NCBI GenBank assembly: GCA_002364615.1
Contig: DEYP01000025.1
Location: 248,001-312,000, forward strand
DNA: 64,000 bases
From: Arsukibacterium sp. UBA3155
GTDB taxonomy: Bacteria > Pseudomonadota > Gammaproteobacteria > Enterobacterales > Alteromonadaceae
Direction: 5' to 3'
Shown: piece after piece, positions 55,019 to 63,078 of the stretch
How positions within the stretch are numbered: the first letter of the stretch is position 1
How the letters are laid out: each line of letters starts with the position of its first letter
The notes under the pieces: generated by a model
The model's database searches: none
The model's input: only the letters and a program-made list of their open reading frames with translations
Told to the model about the DNA's origin: nothing
Translations under genes and position numbers: made by a program

Positions 55019-55355
55019 AAATAACACCTGTAATACTTATTCGAAATAATAGCGGTTATTACGCGCCTCGCGCCGGGTTTGACCTGCTTTTGCTACAATA
55101 AAATCGATTTTTTACTTTTATAGCACCGGCTTTGTAAGATCATTTATATCCTGTGCTAAGGTGATCGGTAAACTGGGAAATGGCGACAACGGCGCCTGTT
55201 CGCGCCATGGCAATATAATAATTTAGCGGATCAGGTGCAACGATTATTCGGGAAACCCGATCACACCCCGGCATTTTTGTAGTAATATTCCTACATTTAT
55301 TGCTTGAAAGCGTTATAAATCTTAAAATACTTTAAAAAAACGGTAATTAAACAAT
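55019..55355. other. Intergenic region between yaaA and talB
   Basis: No gene was seen in this roughly 330-base stretch. An extended -10-like TGCTACAAT is at 55091-55099, with TTGACC only 9 bases upstream of the hexamer, so no convincing sigma-70 pair can be placed. The last 60 bases are AT-rich and precede talB. Confidence 0.4.
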
Positions 55356-56306
55356 ATGAGCGATTTATTAAGTCAACTTAAAGCGGTTACTACCGTGGTA
55401 GTAGATAGTGGAGATTTGGGTGCGATAGAGCAATTCCGGCCCGTTGATGCCACCACTAACCCGTCACTCTTGCTAAACGCGAGTCAGCTCGATTTTGCTA
55501 AACCCATGCTGTCAGCTGCTATCCGTTATGCTAAAACTCATGCCGATGACAACGCTGCCATACTTGAATTGGCCTGCGACAAATTTGCCGTGGATGTCGG
55601 CACCGCCATTAGTAAGCTGGTTCCTGGCCGGGTATCGACAGAGGTGGACGCACGTTTATCGTTTGATACCGAGGCTACGGTGGCCAAGGCGCTACAACTG
55701 GTAGAATTGTATCAGCAAAATGGCGTCAGCTCCGATCGTATTCTGATTAAAGTCGCCTCAACCTGGGAAGGTATTCAGGCCGCCCGTCAGCTGGAGCAGC
55801 AAGGTATTCAGTGTAACCTTACTTTACTATTCCACATGGCACAGGCCCGGGCCTGTGCTGAGGCAGGTGCGTATCTTATTTCACCGTTTGTCGGCCGCAT
55901 TCTCGATTGGTACAAAGCGAATACCAAACAAGACTATACCGCCGATACCGATCCTGGTGTGCTGTCGGTGCGTGATATTTATCATTTTTACAAAGAACAT
56001 GGCTACCCAACGGTGGTGATGGGCGCCAGCTTCCGCAATACCGGTGAAGTACTGGCATTAGCAGGTTGTGATCGCTTAACCATTAGTCCGGGGTTGCTGG
56101 ATGAACTAAGTAAACAAACAGGCAGCCTGGATATAAAATTGCGCGATAGCGGCGCTAACACGCCCAAGCCAGCCGCTCTTACTGAAAGTGAGTTTCGCTG
56201 GCAGTTAAACGAAGATGCGATGGCAACAGAAAAGCTGGCTGAAGGTATTCGCAAGTTCGCCGTCGACCAACGTAAGCTGGAACAGCTAATTGCCAGCCAG
56301 GTATAA
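55356..56306 (+). CDS. talB: Transaldolase
   Basis: Transaldolase moves dihydroxyacetone units in the pentose phosphate pathway. This 316-residue class I enzyme has Schiff-base Lys132 (ILIKVAST), matching the E. coli TalB position, and motifs DATTNPSL and [10 protein letters not shown]. It is followed closely by pgi on the same strand, so the two sugar-phosphate genes may be co-transcribed. Confidence 0.97.
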   Translation: MSDLLSQLKAVTTVVVDSGDLGAIEQFRPVDATTNPSLLLNASQLDFAKPMLSAAIRYAKTHADDNAAILELACDKFAVDVGTAISKLVPGRVSTEVDARLSFDTEATVAKALQLVELYQQNGVSSDRILIKVASTWEGIQAARQLEQQGIQCNLTLLFHMAQARACAEAGAYLISPFVGRILDWYKANTKQDYTADTDPGVLSVRDIYHFYKEHGYPTVVMGASFRNTGEVLALAGCDRLTISPGLLDELSKQTGSLDIKLRDSGANTPKPAALTESEFRWQLNEDAMATEKLAEGIRKFAVDQRKLEQLIASQV

Positions 56307-56352
56307 ACCCGGTCAGGGTCAATAAAGAATGGATGCAGCACAGGAGCAGCTT

Positions 56353-57999
56353 ATGTCGGACAGTATAACCCAAGAGCCCGGTAAGATTAATAAGCTAAGT
56401 CAGCTTGCCAGGCTGACAAAAGGTGGCCATTTACGCGACGCGTTTAAAACCGATCCGAAGCGGGCAGCACGCTACACCACCAGTGCCTGTGGTATTACTC
56501 TGGATTATGCCAAAAATCTGATTGATGAAACCAGTTGGCAAGCGCTGCAGCAACTGGCAACCGACAGCAGTATTAGTAAGCTGCGTCAGCAAATGCAGCA
56601 CGGTGACGATATTAATAATACCGAGCAGCGAGCGGTATGGCATTGCCGTTTGCGTCAGCAAGATGTAACGGCATTAACCCTGAATGGCGAAGATATTGGC
56701 CAGCAAATTACCGAATGCCGCGCCAGAATGGCCGCGCTGGTCGATACGCTGCACCAGCAACAGTATCTTGGTTATCAGGGTAATCCGATTACCGATCTTA
56801 TCTGGGTCGGCATTGGAGGCTCGCTACTGGGTCCGCAAATGGCAGTTGAAGCGCTAACCCCCTATCACTGCAGCCCGGTGAATTTGCATTTTGCCGGCAA
56901 TATTGATGGCGCCGTGGTAAGCGATATTCTGGCGGGGCTAAATCCTGCTACCACTTTGGTGGTGGTGGCATCGAAATCATTCGGCACAGAAGAAACCAAG
57001 CAAAACGCCCTGGCTATCCGCCAGTGGTTTACCGAGCATGGTGCTGACAAAAAGGCCATCGCCCATCACTTCTGGGCCGCCTCATCAAATATTACTGCTG
57101 CCGCTGAATTTGGTATCGAACAGAAAAATATTCTGCCAATGTGGGACTGGGTCGGTGGCCGTTACTCCCTCTGGTCAGCGATCGGTCTGCCGGTTGCGCT
57201 GATGATTGGCAATCAGCAGTTTAAGCAGCTGCTGGCCGGCGCCGAAGCAATGGATAAGCATTTTTTTAATAGCCCGTTTGAGCAGAATATGCCGGTTATT
57301 ATGGCATTACTGGGTGTCTGGTACATTAACGGCCATGACTGCCAGGCTCAGGCGCTGTTGCCATACAGCCATTATTTACGCTTGTTGCCTTCTTATGTGC
57401 AGCAGCTGGATATGGAAAGTAATGGTAAAGGCGTGGATCGCCATGGCAAAGCACTGCCTTATGCCAGCGCACCGGTGATCTGGGGCGATGCCGGCACCAA
57501 TGGCCAGCATGCCTATCATCAGTTGCTACACCAGAGTGCCCTGGCAGTACCGGCCGATTTTATTCTGCCGTTAAAGGTTAAGCACCCGCTTTCTGACCAG
57601 CATAGCCGGCTGGCTGCCCATTGTTTTGCCCAAACGCAGGCCTTAATGCAGGGTAAAACGCTGGAAGAGGCGATGAGCGAGTGTCTGGCGCAGGGCATGA
57701 GCGAGCAGGAAGCCAGCGCACTGGCGCCGCATAAAGTATCGCCAGGTAATAAACCCAGCAATACCTTATTACTGCCGGAGTTGTCGCCTTACTATTTAGG
57801 GGCATTAATCGCCTTATATGAACATAAGGTATTTTGCCAGGGTGCGATTTGGCAACTTAATAGCTTCGATCAGTGGGGTGTTGAGCTGGGTAAGCAGTTA
57901 TCCGGCCCAATTTATCAGGCGCTTATCGGCAATACCAGTGACAACTTCGACAGCTCTACTGCGTCGTTAATTAAGCAGTTTATGGCCGCTCAGAACTAA
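56353..57999 (+). CDS. pgi: Glucose-6-phosphate isomerase
   Basis: This 548-residue enzyme interconverts glucose 6-phosphate and fructose 6-phosphate. Signature motifs are WVGIGGSLLGPQMA, ASKSFGTEETKQNA, DWVGGRYSLWSAIGLP and the late NSFDQWGVELGK. The start was set at ATG 56353 because CAGGAGC precedes it; ATG 56329 adds 8 residues. It lies 46 bases after talB. A hairpin terminator follows. Confidence 0.97.
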   Translation: MSDSITQEPGKINKLSQLARLTKGGHLRDAFKTDPKRAARYTTSACGITLDYAKNLIDETSWQALQQLATDSSISKLRQQMQHGDDINNTEQRAVWHCRLRQQDVTALTLNGEDIGQQITECRARMAALVDTLHQQQYLGYQGNPITDLIWVGIGGSLLGPQMAVEALTPYHCSPVNLHFAGNIDGAVVSDILAGLNPATTLVVVASKSFGTEETKQNALAIRQWFTEHGADKKAIAHHFWAASSNITAAAEFGIEQKNILPMWDWVGGRYSLWSAIGLPVALMIGNQQFKQLLAGAEAMDKHFFNSPFEQNMPVIMALLGVWYINGHDCQAQALLPYSHYLRLLPSYVQQLDMESNGKGVDRHGKALPYASAPVIWGDAGTNGQHAYHQLLHQSALAVPADFILPLKVKHPLSDQHSRLAAHCFAQTQALMQGKTLEEAMSECLAQGMSEQEASALAPHKVSPGNKPSNTLLLPELSPYYLGALIALYEHKVFCQGAIWQLNSFDQWGVELGKQLSGPIYQALIGNTSDNFDSSTASLIKQFMAAQN

Positions 58000-58048
58000 C
58001 TGAATTTTCAATGTAGTCTGGAATGATTCTCTACCGTTACCCAATTTC

Positions 58049-58074
58049 AATGGCGCTTTTAAGCGCCATTTTTT
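58049..58074 (+). terminator. Rho-independent terminator after pgi
   Basis: AATGGCGCTT (58049-58058) pairs with AAGCGCCATT (58061-58070), followed by TTTT. Confidence 0.88.
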
Positions 58075-58241
58075 ATGGCGGAAAACGACTGTTAAAAGCG
58101 ACTTTTACAGACGACGCTTGGCCAATCACCGCTAGCTGGACTAACCTTTATTGGTAATTTTTTAATGTTGACTGCTTTGCGAACGGTCTTGGTTGTAATA
58201 CATCCGACTTCTGGCGCGAGCGGGCAACCTGAACGGGAGGA

Positions 58242-60785
58242 TTGTTTATCAGCACGCAACCGTCAGCTACAAAAAATCAGCATCATTTAAAGGCTAACGT
58301 CACTGATTTGCATGGCGCAAATGAGCATGAGGCACAAAAACCGCTGGTGTTAATTACCGGCGCCAACGGCAACATTGGTTCGGCGCTGGCACAGTGCCTG
58401 CGCCAGGATTATCAGGTAGTTGGATTGGATCAGGATAAAGCTGACGATATTGTCGTTGCTGACTTAACCTCGGCGGATTCATTAACGCTCGCCTTTAACG
58501 ACATTCGCCAACGTTATGGCAATAACATTGCGGCGGTAATCCATCTGGCGGCTTACTTTGATTTTACCGGTGAAAAGTCACCACTGTATGATGAAGTCAA
58601 TGTGAAAGGGACTGACAAACTGCTGAGTGCGCTGGCAGATTTTGACGTGGAACGGTTTATTTACTCCGGTACTATGCTGGTACATAAACCGGTTTCACCC
58701 GGCGAAGTGATCAGCGAAAAATCGCCAATAGCGCCGAAGTGGGCTTATCCAGAATCAAAAGCAGCTACTGAACAGGTTATTCGACAGCATCGTAACGGTA
58801 TTCCCTGCACCTTTTTACATCTGGCCGGTATTTATAACGAAAGCAATGCAGTCCCCACTTTAAGCCACCAAATGGCCAGGATCTACGAGCGGGACTTAAA
58901 GTCGCACCTCTATGCAGGGGATCTGGACGCGGGCCAGTCCTTTATTCATCAGGACGATATGACAGCGTTATTTAAACGCTGTGTTGAGCGGCGCAATGAC
59001 CTGCCAGACGACTGCACTATTCTGGCCGGTGAGCCGGACACCTTAAGCTATAGCGAACTGCAGGATAAGCTGGGTAAGTTAATTCATGGCGAACAGCACT
59101 GGCGCACCATTAGTTTACCGCAACCTATTGCCAAAGCAGGTGCCTGGCTGCAGCTTAAAGCAGAACCCGTGGTGCCCGATGCCATTGACCATGGCGAGCC
59201 GCCGTTTATCCGCCCCTTTCTGATTGAGCTTGCTTCTGATCATTATGCGCTGGACATCAGTCAGGCCGACCATTTATTAGATTGGCAACCAAAACACTGC
59301 ATTGCCGACATGTTACCCAACATGGTGAAGCAGCTGAAAAAAGATCCGATCAGCTGGTATCAGGATAATGGTATCCGGCCACCTGATTGGCTAAAGGAGG
59401 CAAACGAGCTTACCAATAACCCCGAAAAACTGCGAAAACGTCATGAAAACTGGTATCGACAGGAATACCAGCGCAACATCTGGGGCCCCCTGTTCAACAT
59501 GGCCCTGGGCTGCTGGTTAATCGCCTCTATTCCTCGTCTGGTTTATCAAAACCAGGCCATGCTGGTCAGCGACATGTTATCTGGCGCCGCAATTATCGTG
59601 CTGGCATTTTTATCGCTGTCCTGGCGCTTACCCGCAGCACGCTGGGCCACTGCGGCCGTTGGCTGCTGGCTGCTCGTTGCGCCCTTGCTATTCTGGACGC
59701 CCGAACCTGCCATTTACCTGAACAGTACCATCATTGGTTGTCTGGTGATCGCCTTCTCTGTGCTATTACGCCCGGCACCCGGAGTATCACCACTGGCCGC
59801 GATGACCGGGCCGGATATTCCCCCGGGTTGGTCTTATTCGCCCTCTACCTGGTTTCAAAGACTGCCTATTATTATTCTGGCGTTTATTGGTTTTTTTATT
59901 TCTGCTTACATGGCGGCATACCAATTAGGCCATATTGATGCCATCTGGGAGCCCTTTTTTAACGGTGCCATTGCCGCTGATGGCAAAAATGGCACGGCGG
60001 AAATTATTACCTCGTCGGTATCTGAAGCCTGGCCTGTGCCAGACGCTGGCGCCGGGGCACTGGTGTACCTGCTTGAAATTCTGGTTGGGGTTGCCGGTTC
60101 CCGTGCTCGCTGGCGGACCATGCCCTGGCTGGTTATCCTGTTTGGTATTCTGATTGTACCAATGGGGGTGATCTCCATTACCTTTATCATTATCCAGCCG
60201 ATTATCCTTAGCACCTGGTGCACCCTGTGCCTGTTTGCAGCAACCGCCATGCTATTACAAATTCCGTTTTCACTGGATGAATTAATTGCCACCTGTCAGT
60301 TTCTTAAACGGCGCAAACAGCAGGGTCAGTCGGTACTGCGGGTATTTTTCACCGGTGATACCGATGAGGATGATGGCCGCCGCCAGCAAGATAGCTTTGA
60401 ACAATCGCCATTGCAGATCATAAAAGCGGCTTTTAGTGGCGGCGTACGCCTGTGCCCGTGGTTAGTGGTCTGCATCCTGGTTGGCGCCCTGCTTATGTTC
60501 AGTCGTCTGTTGCTGGGGGTAGATGGCACCATGGCTAATGCCCATCACTTACTCGGCGCATTGGTGATCACCATCTCGGTTATCGCGTGGGCTGAAAGCG
60601 GACGGGCTCTGCGCTTTATTAATCTGTTGCTGGCGCTGGCACTACTTATTTGCGCTATTGTCATCAGCTCCAGTACGCTGGTCATGCTCGCCACCCTGCT
60701 AGCCGCCGCCGTGATAATGGTAGCGAGTATTCCCAAAGGCCCGGTTAGCAGTGAGTATGGTAAATGGTCAAAACTGGTGGTATGA
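58242..60785 (+). CDS. SDR epimerase fused to SPW-repeat and VKOR-like membrane domains
   Basis: Residues about 25-385 are an extended SDR/NAD-epimerase with the nucleotide motif TGANGNIGSAL and YPESKAATE (Tyr-X3-Lys). Residues about 410-510 hold the membrane SPW-type repeats (WGPLFNMALGCWLIASIP). Residues about 545-700 resemble a VKOR domain with the redox pair Cys660/Cys663 (WCTLC). About four more helices follow. The VKOR loop segment has no cysteines where the shuttle pair normally is. The start is uncertain: GGGAGG lies only one base before TTG 58242 and is better spaced for ATC 58248. The combination suggests a membrane redox or sugar-modifying role, otherwise unknown. Confidence 0.75.
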   Translation: MFISTQPSATKNQHHLKANVTDLHGANEHEAQKPLVLITGANGNIGSALAQCLRQDYQVVGLDQDKADDIVVADLTSADSLTLAFNDIRQRYGNNIAAVIHLAAYFDFTGEKSPLYDEVNVKGTDKLLSALADFDVERFIYSGTMLVHKPVSPGEVISEKSPIAPKWAYPESKAATEQVIRQHRNGIPCTFLHLAGIYNESNAVPTLSHQMARIYERDLKSHLYAGDLDAGQSFIHQDDMTALFKRCVERRNDLPDDCTILAGEPDTLSYSELQDKLGKLIHGEQHWRTISLPQPIAKAGAWLQLKAEPVVPDAIDHGEPPFIRPFLIELASDHYALDISQADHLLDWQPKHCIADMLPNMVKQLKKDPISWYQDNGIRPPDWLKEANELTNNPEKLRKRHENWYRQEYQRNIWGPLFNMALGCWLIASIPRLVYQNQAMLVSDMLSGAAIIVLAFLSLSWRLPAARWATAAVGCWLLVAPLLFWTPEPAIYLNSTIIGCLVIAFSVLLRPAPGVSPLAAMTGPDIPPGWSYSPSTWFQRLPIIILAFIGFFISAYMAAYQLGHIDAIWEPFFNGAIAADGKNGTAEIITSSVSEAWPVPDAGAGALVYLLEILVGVAGSRARWRTMPWLVILFGILIVPMGVISITFIIIQPIILSTWCTLCLFAATAMLLQIPFSLDELIATCQFLKRRKQQGQSVLRVFFTGDTDEDDGRRQQDSFEQSPLQIIKAAFSGGVRLCPWLVVCILVGALLMFSRLLLGVDGTMANAHHLLGALVITISVIAWAESGRALRFINLLLALALLICAIVISSSTLVMLATLLAAAVIMVASIPKGPVSSEYGKWSKLVV

Positions 60786-60796
60786 AAAATAGTCAC

Positions 60797-60823
60797 GGCT
60801 GACTGACGCTGTCAGCCCTTTTT
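60797..60823 (+). terminator. Rho-independent terminator after the SDR/VKOR fusion gene
   Basis: GGCTGAC (60797-60803) pairs with GTCAGCC (60811-60817), followed by CTTTTTT. Confidence 0.85.
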
Positions 60824-60936
60824 TGAACTCATTAGCGTTATGTTCGTCCTAAAGCAAAGGACTTACAAATTGGCCTTGCAGCAGTAACATGCATTGTCAC
60901 AACCCGGTATTTTTTCGACCGACGGAGGACACTGAA

Positions 60937-62079
60937 ATGGTTGAACAATTAACCAAAAATACGGTTACTGAATTAGCGAAAATCAACGAGCCTGTGTGTA
61001 TTTCATTATATATGCCGACACACCCGGCCTTCCCGCAACGAAATGAAAACCCTGTTGTATTTAAAAATCTGTTGCGTGATTTGCGCCAGCAGTTGATTTC
61101 AGAACATCCTGATGCTGACCACGATACCTTGCTTGAGCCTTTTGAGCAGCTACAAGAGGACGAGGAATTCTGGACTCATCAACAAAACGGGTTGGCGGTG
61201 ATTGGCGGTGCCGACTTTTTTAAAGTGCTCAGGTTACCGCAGGCAGTTTCAACCCGGACGTTCATCTGTAGTCACCCCTATCTGACACCACTGATCAGGA
61301 TCACCCAGGCCGCAGACAATTATCAGGTGCTTTGTCTCACCCGCGATACGATCAACTTGTTTGAAGGTAATCGCGACAGTCTGACTGAAATAAGCCTGCA
61401 CCCGGATGTACCTAAAACTAAAGAAGAGGCGCTTGGCAGCGAGCTGACGCCGGGCGATCAGACCGGCTTTCAACAGGGTTTTGGAGCCGCGGGTCAGCGC
61501 GGTGATCCTTATGCTCATGAGTCGGGTGGCAACGACAAACAAGCTGAAATTGACATTGACCGCGAGCGTTACTTCCGGGCGGTTGATAAAGCCGTCCTTG
61601 AACATCATTCGCGTCCGTCTTCACTGCCACTTATCCTTGCCGCGCTACCCGAAAATCAGGCATTCTTTCGTGAGGTCACTCATAACCCTTTCCTGCAAGA
61701 GCAGGGGGTGAACCCGGATTTAAGTAATCTGGATACTGACAAGCTGCAACAGGCATGCTGGCAGCTGATGTCGAGTCATTTTAACGAGCAAATTGAAGAG
61801 ATGGTGCAGCAATTTAAGGAATCAGAACATCAGGGGCTTGCCTCAGACAAGCTGGCAGACATTGAACAAGCCGCTGAGACCGGCCGGGTGGCAACCTTAC
61901 TGGTCGAAGCTGACCGGCTTAATGTAGCCAAAATAGATAAATACGACGCCAGCAATGAGCACCCGGATATGCTGGAAGAACTGGTGCTAACCGTTATTCA
62001 ACACGGCGGCGATATTATGGTAATGCCGCCACAACGCCTGTCCACTAAAACAGGTGCAGCGGCCGTTTATCGGTTTTGA
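60937..62079 (+). CDS. Bacterial eRF1-like (baeRF) protein, candidate ribosome hibernation factor
   Basis: This 380-residue protein matches the bacterial archaeo-eukaryotic release-factor family layout. It has an N-terminal domain with CISLYMPTHP, a middle segment with IGGADFFKVLRLPQAV and CLTRDTINLFEGN, and a C-terminal domain ending in GAAAVYRF. The family includes Balon, a hibernation factor that binds ribosomal A sites in Psychrobacter. No GGQ is present, so it is not a peptide-release enzyme. The start ATG 60937 lies 8 bases behind GGAGGA; an upstream ATG at 60889 has no such site. Ribosome binding here is inference from family. Confidence 0.72.
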   Translation: MVEQLTKNTVTELAKINEPVCISLYMPTHPAFPQRNENPVVFKNLLRDLRQQLISEHPDADHDTLLEPFEQLQEDEEFWTHQQNGLAVIGGADFFKVLRLPQAVSTRTFICSHPYLTPLIRITQAADNYQVLCLTRDTINLFEGNRDSLTEISLHPDVPKTKEEALGSELTPGDQTGFQQGFGAAGQRGDPYAHESGGNDKQAEIDIDRERYFRAVDKAVLEHHSRPSSLPLILAALPENQAFFREVTHNPFLQEQGVNPDLSNLDTDKLQQACWQLMSSHFNEQIEEMVQQFKESEHQGLASDKLADIEQAAETGRVATLLVEADRLNVAKIDKYDASNEHPDMLEELVLTVIQHGGDIMVMPPQRLSTKTGAAAVYRF

Positions 62080-62108
62080 CCAGCCAAGGTCGTGTTAGCT
62101 GAGAACGT

Positions 62109-62165
62109 GTGGCGGTATCTTCTATAAATCAGCGAAGTTGGTGAAACAGAAGATACCGCTGCCAC
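62109..62165. other. Long imperfect inverted repeat
   Basis: GTGGCGGTATCTTCT (62109-62123) is complementary to AGAAGATACCGC plus CAC (62148-62165), with a TGC insertion, across a 24-base loop. No T-run follows, so it is not a typical terminator. It lies between the baeRF gene and the aldolase gene. Confidence 0.55.
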
Positions 62166-62284
62166 TTTACTTCAATACCGCTATTTTTATTTAAACAGCA
62201 CCATTGATCCCCCCTGTTAAGTCCCTTAGACTTCTGAACATCTATTTGCCAGCGCTACGCTGGCAGCTTGCCGGAGGTAACGCC

Positions 62285-63052
62285 TTGCAACCTTTACCCA
62301 AACTTAATTTACGCGACAAGGTCAGTGCACAAGAGTGGCAGCTGCGGCTGGATTTAGCCGCCTGCTACCGGCTGGTTGAGCATCATCGCTGGGGCGATTT
62401 AATTTATACCCACTTATCGGCGCGACTGCCGGGTACTGAACATTATCTGGTGAATGCCTTTGGCCTGACCTTTGACGAAGTCACCGCCTCTAACCTGGTG
62501 AAAGTCGATTTAGACGGCAATATTCTGGACGATACACCATTTAAGATTAACCCGGCTGGCTTTACCATTCACAGCGCTATTCATGAAGTGCGCTCCGATG
62601 CGCATTGCGTTATTCACCTGCATACCAAAGAAACCATAGCGGTGGCGACCCAGCAGCAAGGCTTGCTGCCGCTCAGTCAGTACGCCATGTTCTCGTTAGG
62701 CTCCCTGGCTTATCATCAGTACGAAGGCTTAGCGGTGAACCAGGATGAAAAAGCCCGCTTGCAGGCCGATTTAGGCCAGCATAACCATATGCTACTGGTC
62801 AATCATGGTGGCCTGACAGTAGGCCCAACAGTGGGCGATGCCTTTATGCGCTTTTACGATTTACAACGCGCCTGTGAAATTCAGCTGGCGCTGCAGGCCA
62901 GTGGCCAGCCGGTAATACCGGTACCCCAACCGATAGTCGATAATATTAGTCAGCAAGCCAAAGTGGTGCACAGCGGCAGCACTGGTGGCCAGTTAGCCTG
63001 GCCGGCAATGCTGCGTAAAGCCTACCGGCTTGACCCCGGTTTTGCTCAGTAA
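62285..63052 (+). CDS. Class II aldolase/adducin-family protein
   Basis: This 255-residue protein has the class II aldolase/adducin fold. It contains a family ribose- or phosphate-site region (HHRWGDLIYTHLSARLPG), the metal-binding histidines in VIHLHTKE, and a late His in LLVNHGGLTV. Members act on short sugar phosphates such as fuculose 1-phosphate or in related keto-sugar steps. The start TTG 62285 follows GGAGG by 7 bases, which decides it over an upstream ATG at 62204 that lacks a ribosome site. It is 26 bases upstream of the enolase-superfamily gene, so a two-gene sugar-acid operon is likely. Confidence 0.8.
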   Translation: MQPLPKLNLRDKVSAQEWQLRLDLAACYRLVEHHRWGDLIYTHLSARLPGTEHYLVNAFGLTFDEVTASNLVKVDLDGNILDDTPFKINPAGFTIHSAIHEVRSDAHCVIHLHTKETIAVATQQQGLLPLSQYAMFSLGSLAYHQYEGLAVNQDEKARLQADLGQHNHMLLVNHGGLTVGPTVGDAFMRFYDLQRACEIQLALQASGQPVIPVPQPIVDNISQQAKVVHSGSTGGQLAWPAMLRKAYRLDPGFAQ

Positions 63053-63078
63053 CCGTTGCAAACCTAACAGGAGTTACG

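Noticed and set aside
55079-55099. TTGACC and TACAAT pair upstream of talB
   Set aside because: The spacer is only 9 bases, so it cannot be a normal sigma-70 promoter.
58118-58135. Sigma-54-like TTGGCC before the SDR/VKOR gene
   Set aside because: GG to GC spacing is one base short.
60870-60890. Sigma-54-like TTGGCC before the baeRF gene
   Set aside because: The GC of the -12 element is not at the required spacing from GG.
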